From Umezawaea tangerina (GTDB lineage: Bacteria > Actinomycetota > Actinomycetes > Mycobacteriales > Pseudonocardiaceae): DNA of 64,000 nt. The stretch spans positions 496,001 through 560,000 of the forward strand of contig NZ_PVTF01000006.1 of assembly GCF_003002815.1 (NCBI RefSeq). Reading direction: 5' to 3'. Shown piece by piece: positions 8,325 through 16,316 of this stretch (its first letter is position 1; every line of letters starts with the position of its first letter). Made by a program: the position numbers and the translations under genes. The notes under the pieces are model-generated. The model worked only from the letters and a program-made list of their open reading frames with translations. It was not told where the DNA came from and searched no databases.

Positions 8325-8867
8325 CTACAGGTAGGACCGTTGACCCTGCCCCCAGGACATCGCCGCGGCCAGCTGCGCGCGGCGACCGATCTCCAGTTTG
8401 CGGTAGATGCGGGTGATGTGGAGTTCGACCGCGCGGGTGGACACCGAGAAGTGCTCGGCGATCTGCCGGTTGGTCTTGCCCTCCAACATCATCAGCGCGA
8501 TCCGCCGTTCGTGCGGCGTGAGCGGGTCGTGGTCGATCGAGTCGACCGCCTGCCCGTCACGTGGACGCACCAACGCGGGCTCGGGACGTTCCACCTGCGG
8601 TACGCCCATGAGGACGTGCCACTGGCGAACGCGGAGCTCCGCGATCACGTGCGACCGGATGTACGGGTCGGCTCGGATCAGCTCGCGGACCGCCTGCTCG
8701 TCCGAGGCCTGGCACAGCAGCATCGCCGCCGTGCCGTCACCGACCAACCCGCCGCCGATCAGGACTCCCTGATCGGCGAGACGCTTCCAGTAATCACGAT
8801 GTGCCACATGAATCGATCTGCGCACGTCGCCAGCGTCCCTGAAAATCATCTCAATGATGAAAGCCAC
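8325..8867 (-). CDS. YCII-domain / LuxR-type HTH fusion regulator
   Basis: The 180-residue protein joins two parts. Residues 1-95 resemble a YCII-related alpha/beta-barrel-like domain (MAFIIEMIF..., with a conserved His near residue 20 and LIRADPYI near 75). Residues 110-175 form a LuxR/FixJ-type helix-turn-helix (LTPHERRIALMMLEGKTNRQ, then VSTRAVELHITRIYRKL). There is no receiver domain. The YCII part probably senses a small ligand and the HTH binds DNA; that split is inference. The start is GTG 8867. It neighbours the orphan binding protein, whose promoter faces away. Confidence 0.8.
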   Translation of the reverse strand: MAFIIEMIFRDAGDVRRSIHVAHRDYWKRLADQGVLIGGGLVGDGTAAMLLCQASDEQAVRELIRADPYIRSHVIAELRVRQWHVLMGVPQVERPEPALVRPRDGQAVDSIDHDPLTPHERRIALMMLEGKTNRQIAEHFSVSTRAVELHITRIYRKLEIGRRAQLAAAMSWGQGQRSYL

Positions 8868-8997
8868 TGGTTGATCCCCATTTCATTCAGCGGCCGATAA
8901 CAACAACTCCCCTACTTAACTGCGGTCATTTTGTCTAGTCAAGTGATGCAGATCACAGTACATATACCGAAGCCATATGAGGGGCATAGCGACGGGG

Positions 8998-9471
8998 TCA
9001 GTGGAGTCGTTTGACGAACCAATGATCCGCGTACGGACCCTCTGAGAAAGCAGGGACCTCGGCGTATCCGTGCCGTGCGTAGAGGGCCCTCGCCTCGACC
9101 AGGTCCTTGCGCGTGTCGAGCCGGATCGTCCCCGCCCCGAGCTCCGCGGCGGCCCGCTCGACGGCCTCCAGCAACGCCGCTCCACCACCCCGGCCCCGCC
9201 GGTCCTGCCGGACGAACACGCGCTTGAGCTCCACGGTCCCCGCGTCCACCCGCCTCAGCCCCGCGCACCCCACCGCGACCCCGTCGACCCGCGCGACCAG
9301 CAGGAGGTCCAACCGGTAGTCCTCGCCGTCGGCCAGCTCCGCGTCCACCTCCTCCTCGGTCGAGGGCCTCCCCCAGTAGCGACCGATGATCTCCAGCAGG
9401 TAGCCGCGCAGCAGCGCGGTGGCGTCGGCCGAGCCCACCGGCTCCACCGCCACGGTCCAAGTCGTCGTCAC
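8998..9471 (-). CDS. GNAT-family N-acetyltransferase
   Basis: The 157-residue protein carries the GNAT core: motif [21 protein letters not shown] (about residues 90-109), where the R-x-x-G-x-G/A segment grips the acetyl-CoA pyrophosphate, then AIRLDT-like beta5 and ARALYARHGYAEV typical of the C-terminal part. I start it at GTG 9471, which gives VTTTWTV and the usual N-terminal length; the open frame continues upstream into the hydratase antisense. The ribosome site is weak. The acceptor amine is unknown. Confidence 0.88.
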   Translation of the reverse strand: MTTTWTVAVEPVGSADATALLRGYLLEIIGRYWGRPSTEEEVDAELADGEDYRLDLLLVARVDGVAVGCAGLRRVDAGTVELKRVFVRQDRRGRGGGAALLEAVERAAAELGAGTIRLDTRKDLVEARALYARHGYAEVPAFSEGPYADHWFVKRLH

Positions 9472-9555
9472 GCCGTCATCGTCACCGCGCTGTCCACCGG
9501 TTTTGGCGACGTCGCCGACCGTATCGGGAGCCGGACGCCGTGAGAAGGTGGCCCG

Positions 9556-10329
9556 GTGGTGAAACTCGAACGCGACGCGGCAGGCCTGGCCGTGCTGACC
9601 ATCGACGCTCCCCCGCTCAACCTCTACACCGCCGAGCTGCACGACCAGCTCATCGCGGCGGTGGCGGAGGTCGAGGAGGACGCGCCCCGCGCGCTGCTGT
9701 TCCGCGCGGAGGGGAAGGTCGTGAGCGGTGGGGTCGACGTGTCGCTGTTCGCGGCGCAGAGCACCCCCGCCGAGGCGAAGGTGCTGTTCGACCGGATGCT
9801 GGAGCTGCCCGACCGGATCGCCGCGCTGCCGTTCCCGACCGTGTTCGCCGCCCACGGCCTCACGCTGACCTGGGCGTTCGAGGTGGCGGTGGCGTGCGAC
9901 CTGATCCTGGCCGCGGCGCGGGCGAAGTTCGGGCTGGTGGAGAAGGTCATCGGGCTGACCCCGACGATGGGCGGCACGCAGCGGCTGGCCGCGCGGGCCG
10001 GGGTCGGGCGGGCCAAGGAGTTCGTGATGACCGGCGAGCGCTACGACGCGGCGACGCTGGAGCGGTGGAACGTGGTCAACCGGGTGCTGGCCGACGACGG
10101 CTTCGACGACGCCGCCCGCCAGTTCGCCTCGACCCTGGCCGCGGGCCCGACCAGGGCGCACGCGGCGACCAAGCAGGTCGTGGCGCACTTCGAGCACGGC
10201 GGGGTGCCGGAGGCGAACGCGCACGTCACGTCGATCGCCGCCGACCTCTTCACCACCGAGGACCTGCCGAACGCGGTCCGCTCGTTCCTCGCCGACGGGC
10301 CCGGCAAGGCCACCTTCACCGGTCGCTAG
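9556..10329 (+). CDS. enoyl-CoA hydratase/isomerase family (crotonase) protein, divergent
   Basis: The 257-residue protein has the crotonase fold, shown by FPTVFAAHGLTLTWAFEVAVACDLILAA (quoted here only for its position, residues 94-121, given in two parts: FPTVFAAHGLTLT and WAFEVAVACDLILAA) and GLTPTMGGTQRLAARAG near 138. It is atypical: the usual oxyanion-forming Gly-Gly-Gly before the ELAL helix is TWAF here, and SGGVDVS replaces the common C/SAGADI. It may hydrate a CoA ester poorly or do another crotonase reaction. The start GTG 9556 has AAGGTGG upstream. It converges with the kinase gene, 3 bp apart. Confidence 0.82.
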   Translation: MVKLERDAAGLAVLTIDAPPLNLYTAELHDQLIAAVAEVEEDAPRALLFRAEGKVVSGGVDVSLFAAQSTPAEAKVLFDRMLELPDRIAALPFPTVFAAHGLTLTWAFEVAVACDLILAAARAKFGLVEKVIGLTPTMGGTQRLAARAGVGRAKEFVMTGERYDAATLERWNVVNRVLADDGFDDAARQFASTLAAGPTRAHAATKQVVAHFEHGGVPEANAHVTSIAADLFTTEDLPNAVRSFLADGPGKATFTGR

Positions 10330-10332
10330 GCC

Positions 10333-11880
10333 CTAGCGCGGGTCGAACGTCGAGGACGCGTACCAGGCGAGCGCGGAGCGGAGCTCGCCCACGTCGTGGC
10401 CCTGGCGGGCCTTGCCCTTCTCGTGGGACACCGGGTAGGCGCGGTAGCCGCCCTTGTACGGCTTGAACGTGCCGTAGCCGAGGGTCTCCGGCTGGCCGGC
10501 GGCGTTCACCAGCCAGACGACCAGCCACGGCTTGCCGTGCCGGTACATGACCTTGACCCTCGACACGGCGTACCAGGGCAGCTTGCGCTCCTTGGTGCCG
10601 CACGACACCACCAGCCCGTCCGGGCCGATCTCCAGGCCCAGCTGCGGGCCGAGGCCGCCGACGAGGAGCCGGATGGTCCACAGCGCGAACACGACGGTGA
10701 TGACGAGCGCGGCGGCCCTGATCATGTCGCCTTCCGGCGACTCCTGGAGGGCGAGCCCCACCGCCGCGACGAACGCGGTCATCGCGGCCCAGCCCAGGTC
10801 CACCGCCCTGGACCGGCGGAACCGCACGCCCACCGGCTGCGGCTTCTTCGGCTGGCCCGTGGCCGGAGTGGCGGGGATGACCTTGTCGACCACCGCCCGC
10901 ACGGCCTTCTCGACCTGCTTCGCGGTGATCGGCGGGATGAGCTTCGCGGGCGCGGCGGGCGGGTCCTCGACCATCAGCCTGGTCGGCGGCTTGCTGTTCG
11001 GGGTGGGCAGCGCGCGCAGCTCGGTGTGCCGCTGCTCGACCAGCGTGCGGATCGGCGCGGGCAGCCACGTGTCGTCCAGGTGCGGCACGTCGATCACCGA
11101 CAGCAGCCTGGCCGGGGTCGGCCGGTGCGCGGGCTCGCGCACCAGGCACGGCACTATCAGCGGCACCAGCGCCGGCGGCACATGCGACAGGTCGGGCTCC
11201 TGGTGCACCACGCGGTAGACCAGCGCGGACGTGGAGCCGTCGCCGAACGGGCCGCGACCGGTCGCGGCGTAGACCAGCACGGCGCCGAGCGCGAACACGT
11301 CGCTCTGCGGGCCGATCTTCGTGCCGACGACCTGCTCCGGCGAGAGGAAGCCGGGGGTGCCGAACACGACCCCGGCCTCGGTGAGCGCGGTGTGCTCCAA
11401 CGCCCGCGCGATGCCGAAGTCGATCACCCGTGGGCCGTCCGCGGCGAGCAGCACGTTGGAGGGCTTGAGGTCGCGGTGCACCAGACCGGCACCGTGGATC
11501 GCGACCAGCGCCTCCGCCAGCCCCGCGGCCAACCGGCGCACGGACTGCTCGGGCAGCGGCCCGTGCGTCTCCACGGCCTGCTGGAGGGTCGGCCCGACCA
11601 CGTACTCCGTCGCCATCCACGGCCGGTCGGCGTCCGGGTCGGCGTCGACGACCGCGGCCGTCCAGAAACCGCCGACGGCGCGAGCCATGTCGACCTCGCG
11701 GCGGAAGCGTTCGCGGAACAGCGGGCTCTCGGCCAGCTCGGCTCTGGCGACCTTCACCGCCACCGGGCGGCCACCACGGGATCGACCGAGGTACACCGAA
11801 CCCATCGCGCCCCGACCGAGTGCTCTGAGCAGCACGTAGTCCCCGATGCGCTGCGGCCCGTCCACGGGCAGTGGCTGCAC
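10333..11880 (-). CDS. membrane-anchored Ser/Thr protein kinase (PknB type)
   Basis: The 515-residue protein has an N-terminal Hanks-type kinase domain. The P-loop GRGAMGSVYLG is at about residues 22-32, the VAVK lysine at 43, the catalytic loop HRDLKPSN near 133 and DFGIA near 150. The domain is followed by a linker, two hydrophobic segments (about 365-380 and 390-412) and a C-terminal domain reminiscent of bacterial PH-like domains (GLEIGPDGLVVSCG). There are no PASTA repeats. GTG 11880 is chosen over the longer frame because GAGGAGG stands 8 nt before it and the kinase domain begins at once. Substrates are unknown. Confidence 0.9.
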   Translation of the reverse strand: MQPLPVDGPQRIGDYVLLRALGRGAMGSVYLGRSRGGRPVAVKVARAELAESPLFRERFRREVDMARAVGGFWTAAVVDADPDADRPWMATEYVVGPTLQQAVETHGPLPEQSVRRLAAGLAEALVAIHGAGLVHRDLKPSNVLLAADGPRVIDFGIARALEHTALTEAGVVFGTPGFLSPEQVVGTKIGPQSDVFALGAVLVYAATGRGPFGDGSTSALVYRVVHQEPDLSHVPPALVPLIVPCLVREPAHRPTPARLLSVIDVPHLDDTWLPAPIRTLVEQRHTELRALPTPNSKPPTRLMVEDPPAAPAKLIPPITAKQVEKAVRAVVDKVIPATPATGQPKKPQPVGVRFRRSRAVDLGWAAMTAFVAAVGLALQESPEGDMIRAAALVITVVFALWTIRLLVGGLGPQLGLEIGPDGLVVSCGTKERKLPWYAVSRVKVMYRHGKPWLVVWLVNAAGQPETLGYGTFKPYKGGYRAYPVSHEKGKARQGHDVGELRSALAWYASSTFDPR

Positions 11881-12119
11881 CTGGCATTCCTCCTCGACAC
11901 CGACGCCACCTCCAGAGTAGAGCGAACCGACCCCTACTCGTGGTGACCAGCGACTTTCTCCTGCGGTCCGGTGCGGGTTCCCCGCTCCCACCTGGCCGAA
12001 ACGGTTAGTTTCGGTCAACACTGAAGTCATAGTGATCAAAACCTGAGTGATGTCTCACGCCGGGTACTAAATCGATTCCTCCCAGGCAGGGAGGTTGCGA
12101 GGATGGAGGAGTGGCCGTC
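11881..12119. other. divergent promoter region, kinase / sugar efflux transporter
   Basis: These 239 bp separate two divergent genes. The part around 12005-12075 is clearly more AT-rich than its flanks, as expected for promoters. No palindrome or promoter pair stood out well enough to call. Confidence 0.4.
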
Positions 12120-13292
12120 ATGAGTGGAACTCCCGCCCCCTTCCGCCTGGCGTCCCTGGTGCCGCTGGCCGCGGTCAGCACCGCCGTCGGCCTCGGGACG
12201 GCGCTCGCGTTCCCGTTCATGTCGCTGTTCCTGAGCACCGAGGTCGGTGCGAGCCCGGTCGCGCTGGGCGCGTTCCTGCTGGTGATGCCGCTCGCGTCGC
12301 TGGTGGCGAGCACCTGGCTCGGCAGCGTGTCCGACGCGCGGGCGGTGCGCCGCACGCTGCTGATCGTCGGCGCGCTGGCCGGGACCGCCGGGTACGGCCT
12401 GTTCGCGGTGCTGCGGAACTACTGGGTGCTGCTGGCGGTGTCCACGACGCTCGGCGCGGTGGCGTCGTCGCTGCTGCCCCAGATGTTCGCCTACGCCAAG
12501 CAGGTGCTGGAACGCGGCGGCTCGACGAAGGCACCGCTGATCATCACGGTCCTGCGCACGCTGATCTCGCTGGCCTGGGTGGCCGGGCCGCCGCTGGCCG
12601 CGCTGCTCGTCGCGCGAGCCGGGTTCACCGGGCTGTTCGCCGTCACGGCGCTGGTGTTCGCGGTGGTGGCGCTGCTCAGCTTCCGGCTGCCCGAGGTGGC
12701 CGCGGCGCCGCCCGTGGAGGAGGTGGTCGAGCCGGTCGTGGTGGGCCCTCGGCCGAGCCTCCCGCTGTCCGTGGTGGCCTTCGTGCTGCTCCAGGGCGCC
12801 GTGACGCTCGGCGTTATCACACTTCCGCTGTTCATGACCGAGCAGTTGCACGGCACGACGACCGACGTCGGCCTGGTGCTGGGCCTGTGCGCCGCGCTGG
12901 AGATCCCGCTGATGATCGGCCTCGGGGTGCTGGCGACGCGGGTCGACCACCGCAGGCTCGTGCTCGTGGGCGCCACGGCGGCGCTGGCCTACCACGCGTG
13001 CATGCTGCTGGCCCAGGACACCTGGCAGGTCGCCGCGGCGCAGGTGTTCAGCGCCACCGTGATCTCCGCGGTGATGGGGATCGGCATCTCGTACTTCCAG
13101 AGCCTGGCGCCGGACCGCCCCGGTTACACCACGACGATGTTCACCAACTCGACCACGGTGGCGTCGATGCTCGCCGGTCCGCTGCTCGCCGCCGCGCAGC
13201 TGCTGACCTACCGGACCGCCTACGGCATGTCCCTGGTGATGTCCGTGCTCGGTCTCGCGTTCCTGCTGCTGGCCCGCCCCCGGACCCGCTGA
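12120..13292 (+). CDS. MFS transporter, sugar efflux (SET) type
   Basis: The 390-residue membrane protein shows about twelve hydrophobic segments in two halves of six, the MFS pattern. Features such as LGTALAFPFMSLFLSTEVG in TM1 and the loop LGSVSDARAVRRTLLIVGAL after TM2 resemble the SetA-type sugar/IPTG efflux family. The central loop (about 190-215) is Pro/Glu-rich. I use ATG 12120, 8 nt after GGAGGAG, rather than the GTG at 12111, which lies too close to that site. The exported compound is not evident. Confidence 0.85.
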   Translation: MSGTPAPFRLASLVPLAAVSTAVGLGTALAFPFMSLFLSTEVGASPVALGAFLLVMPLASLVASTWLGSVSDARAVRRTLLIVGALAGTAGYGLFAVLRNYWVLLAVSTTLGAVASSLLPQMFAYAKQVLERGGSTKAPLIITVLRTLISLAWVAGPPLAALLVARAGFTGLFAVTALVFAVVALLSFRLPEVAAAPPVEEVVEPVVVGPRPSLPLSVVAFVLLQGAVTLGVITLPLFMTEQLHGTTTDVGLVLGLCAALEIPLMIGLGVLATRVDHRRLVLVGATAALAYHACMLLAQDTWQVAAAQVFSATVISAVMGIGISYFQSLAPDRPGYTTTMFTNSTTVASMLAGPLLAAAQLLTYRTAYGMSLVMSVLGLAFLLLARPRTR

Positions 13293-13303
13293 GCACGGCG
13301 GAG

Positions 13304-13544
13304 GGGACCCGACGCCACCCCTGCCGCGGCGCCGAGCCCCCTCCGGGTTTCCGTGGGAGCTCCCGCCGCCCCTGCAGCGACAAGAACCCCTCCGGTTCGG
13401 TCCGGGTACCGCCGCCCCTGCAGCGGCGGCACCCCGACCGGGTTCGGTGGAGGATTCACCGCCCCTGCAGCGGCGAAACCCCCTCCGTGTTCGGTGGTGG
13501 TCCCGCCACCCCTGCAGTGGCGGAACCCCTCCGAGCTCCTGGAC
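13304..13544. repeat. five imperfect tandem repeats of about 47 bp
   Basis: The core CCRCCCCTGCAGYGGCG recurs with CCTGCAG starting at 13371, 13417, 13464 and 13511; a degenerate first copy (CCTGCCG) starts at 13320. Spacing is 46-51 bp. Each core is itself an inverted repeat (CCGC...GCGG) around a PstI-like CTGCAG. Between cores lies a conserved ACCCC-CTCCG-GTTCGGT stretch. The array fills the gap between two convergent genes, so it may provide transcription termination by stacked hairpins; that is inference. Confidence 0.75.
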
Positions 13545-14858
13545 CTAGCGGTGCCCTCCCAGGCCGGTCCACTTCAGGCCCGCCCGGCTGAGCACGTCCG
13601 GGTCGAGCAGGTTGCGGGTGTCGACGACGACGGGCTGGCGGACCAGACCGGCGACCTTCGACCAGTCGAGCGTCCGGAACTCCGGCCACTCGGTGAGGAC
13701 CACCAGCGCCTCGACGTCCTTCGCCGCGAGGTACGGGTCGTCCACGACCTCCATGCCGACCGCGGCCGACGAGCCGACGCCCATCGCCGGGTCGTAGCCG
13801 ACCAGGTCGGCGCCCGCCTGCTTGAGCAGCGCGGCCACCGCGAGGGCGGGCGAGTCGCGCAGGTCGTCCGTGCCCGCCTTGAAGGTCAGGCCGAGCACGC
13901 CGATCCGCAGGTGCGACAGCGACCCGTTGCGCTTGCCCGTCACGGCGAGCCGGATCTTGTCGACCATCCGCTGCCGCTGCCGGTCGTTCGTGTCGATCGT
14001 GGCGCGCAGCAGCCGGAACTCGAAGTCGGCCGCGTCCGCGACCTGGAGCATCGCGTGCGTGTCCTTCGGCAGGCACGAACCGCCCCAGCCCGGCCCCGGC
14101 GACAGGAACGACTGGCCGATGCGGCGGTCGTAGCCCATGCCCTCGGTGACGTCGGAGATGTTCGCGCCGAGCCGCTCGCACAGCTCCGCGACCGCGTTGA
14201 CGTAGGACAGCTTCATCGCGAGGAAGCAGTTGGCCGCGTACTTCACCATCTCGGCGCTGGCCGCGTCGGTGAGCACGGTCGGCGCGCCGAGCCGCGCGTA
14301 CAGCGCCGCGACCCGCTCCGCCGCGTCCTGGTCGTCGCAGCCGACCACGATGCGGTCCGGGTTCAGGAAGTCCTTCACCGCGGAGCCCTCGCGCAGGAAC
14401 TCGGGGTTCGAGACGACCGAGATGTCCGGGCGTCCCAGCAGCTCCGAGGTCAGCACCGTCGTGCCGACCGGGACCGTGGACTTGTTCACGATGACGCAGC
14501 CCTCGGCGAACACCTCGCGGCATTCGTCCACAACGGACTCGACGGCCTTGAGGTCCGCCAGGCCGCCGACGCCCATGGGCGTGGGGACGCAGAGGAACAC
14601 GACCTCGGCGCCGCCCTCGTGCGCGGTGATGGCGTTGGAGGCGCCCACCACGAACGAGAGGCGGCCCGAGGCGATGCCCTCGGCGACCAGCTCGGGGAGA
14701 CCGGGCTCCAGGATGTCGACCTCGCCGCGGGACAGCCGTTCGACCTTGTCGACGTCCACGTCCGCGCACACCACGCGATGGCCGAGGGAGGCCAGGCACG
14801 CACCCGTCGTCAGGCCGACGTACCCCGTCCCGATCACTGCGATCCGTCGGATGAACAC
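13545..14858 (-). CDS. ugd: UDP-glucose/UDP-GlcNAc 6-dehydrogenase family protein
   Basis: The 437-residue enzyme belongs to the UDP-sugar 6-dehydrogenase family, which oxidises C6 twice with NAD to give a UDP-uronic acid. The Rossmann motif GTGYVGL is at residues 10-16, the KSTVPVGT block near 125 and the thiohemiacetal cysteine in GGSCLPKD at Cys262. The start GTG 14858 has GGGGAG upstream. It lies at the edge of the glycan locus. It could make UDP-GlcA, or UDP-GlcNAcA as WbpA does; the latter would fit the WbpB/E/D-like genes further right. Sequence alone does not decide. Confidence 0.92.
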   Translation of the reverse strand: MFIRRIAVIGTGYVGLTTGACLASLGHRVVCADVDVDKVERLSRGEVDILEPGLPELVAEGIASGRLSFVVGASNAITAHEGGAEVVFLCVPTPMGVGGLADLKAVESVVDECREVFAEGCVIVNKSTVPVGTTVLTSELLGRPDISVVSNPEFLREGSAVKDFLNPDRIVVGCDDQDAAERVAALYARLGAPTVLTDAASAEMVKYAANCFLAMKLSYVNAVAELCERLGANISDVTEGMGYDRRIGQSFLSPGPGWGGSCLPKDTHAMLQVADAADFEFRLLRATIDTNDRQRQRMVDKIRLAVTGKRNGSLSHLRIGVLGLTFKAGTDDLRDSPALAVAALLKQAGADLVGYDPAMGVGSSAAVGMEVVDDPYLAAKDVEALVVLTEWPEFRTLDWSKVAGLVRQPVVVDTRNLLDPDVLSRAGLKWTGLGGHR

Positions 14859-14913
14859 CTGCAGTCACTCCCCTAGTCCTGTGTCTGGCGGTCGGCGCGC
14901 GGGCCGACGTTGG

Positions 14914-16254
14914 CTACAGCAGCGTCGTCGTGCCGTGGGCGACCGACGACGTGTACGCGTTGGTGCCGGGGAAGCTCGCCGTGTACCCCTTGAGCAGGAC
15001 GCCCACCGTGACCAGGAGTCCCGAGGCGGAGTCGCACCGAGCGGTGCCCGTAGCGTCCGTGATCGCGGTGCACAGCGGGTTTCCCTCGACGGTGCGGAAG
15101 ACGACGGTCTCGCCAACAACCGGGGCGCCGGTGTGCTGCTCGGTGAGCCGCGCGTCGATGCTCTTCACCGACAGCACGCTGGGCAGCGTGATCGCGAGCT
15201 TCGCCGAGCCGCCGGTCAGCACGGTCGCCGCGGCGGGCACGAAGTGCACGGCGACACCGACCGGCTTCTCACCGACGGGGATCGTCGCCGTGACCGCCCT
15301 GGTCGCCGTGTCGATCACCGACACGGTGCCCGAGGTGAAGTTCGTGACGTAGACCTTGCCGTCGTCGGGCGTGAGCGCGAGGCCGATCGGCCTGCCGCCC
15401 ACCGGGATCGGCGCACCGTCGACCACGGAGACGTTGGGGTTGCCCACGTTCTCCAGGTTGAGCACCGACACCGTGTTGGATCCCGAGTTCGTCACGTAGG
15501 CGCGCTTGCCGTCGGCGGTGATGTCGACGCCGTACGGGACCTGGTTGACCGTGACGATCCGCAGCACGGACTTGCTGGCCGTGTCGACGACCGCGACGTC
15601 CTCGGAGTTCTTGTTGACGACCAGCAGGCGGCTGCCGTCGGGCGACACGGCGAGCGAACTGGGCCTGCTGCCGGTGTACACCGACGCGGTCACCGTGTTC
15701 GTCGTCGCGTCGACGACCGTCAGCGTCGTCGGGCCGGTGACGTCGTTGGCCACGTAGACGGTCTTGCCGTCCGGGGAGATCGCGACGCCGTCCGGGCTCG
15801 GGCCGACGTTCACGGTCTTGACGACGCTGAGGGTGGCGACGTCCACAACGGACAGCGTGCCGTCGCCGTAGTTCGTGACGTACACGAAGCCGCCGTCGGG
15901 CGCGACGACGACACCCGCGGGCTTGGAGCCCACCGGGATCCTCGTGTCGACCGAGTTCGTCGGCGCGTCGATCACCGAGAGCGTGTTGTCGCTGAGGTTC
16001 GTGACGTACCCGCGGGTCCCGTCGAACGCGACGTCCGCCGTGTACGGCGAGCTGCCCGCGTTGTCGGTGACCGTCCTGGTGATCGAGTTGTCCGCCGTGT
16101 CGATCACCGAGACGCCGCCGCCGTTGTTGGCGACGTACCCGAGCACCCTGCCCACCGGGGCCGCGGACGCCGCGGGCGTGGCGACGAGCGCCGACACCAC
16201 CGCGGCGACGGCTAACACCGTCGTCGAGCGACGGGAACGATCGAGTACTGGCAT
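14914..16254 (-). CDS. secreted YVTN-type beta-propeller protein with Ig-like C-terminus
   Basis: The 446-residue protein has a Sec signal peptide (RRS, hydrophobic core, cleavage likely after ASA at about residue 31). Some seven propeller repeats follow with the pattern GYVTN...VSVIDTATN...TIPVG..P.GVAV, spanning roughly 35-345. The last 100 residues look like a bacterial Ig-like domain (TGAPVVGETVVFRTV). It is exported, and with no anchor seen it is probably released or held at the wall by contacts. ATG 16254 is chosen for AGGAGG 6 nt upstream. Binding partner is unknown. Confidence 0.88.
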   Translation of the reverse strand: MPVLDRSRRSTTVLAVAAVVSALVATPAASAAPVGRVLGYVANNGGGVSVIDTADNSITRTVTDNAGSSPYTADVAFDGTRGYVTNLSDNTLSVIDAPTNSVDTRIPVGSKPAGVVVAPDGGFVYVTNYGDGTLSVVDVATLSVVKTVNVGPSPDGVAISPDGKTVYVANDVTGPTTLTVVDATTNTVTASVYTGSRPSSLAVSPDGSRLLVVNKNSEDVAVVDTASKSVLRIVTVNQVPYGVDITADGKRAYVTNSGSNTVSVLNLENVGNPNVSVVDGAPIPVGGRPIGLALTPDDGKVYVTNFTSGTVSVIDTATRAVTATIPVGEKPVGVAVHFVPAAATVLTGGSAKLAITLPSVLSVKSIDARLTEQHTGAPVVGETVVFRTVEGNPLCTAITDATGTARCDSASGLLVTVGVLLKGYTASFPGTNAYTSSVAHGTTTLL

Positions 16255-16316
16255 GTGGAGCCTCCTGGCGCGCTGAACCCGACCTATCCCGGACATCGCG
16301 CGCCGAACCGTTGGTG

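Noticed and set aside
8998-10224. 408-codon frame for the acetyltransferase
   Set aside because: The extension upstream of GTG 9471 is antisense to the crotonase gene and has no similarity to any fold. The GNAT domain accounts for 157 residues.
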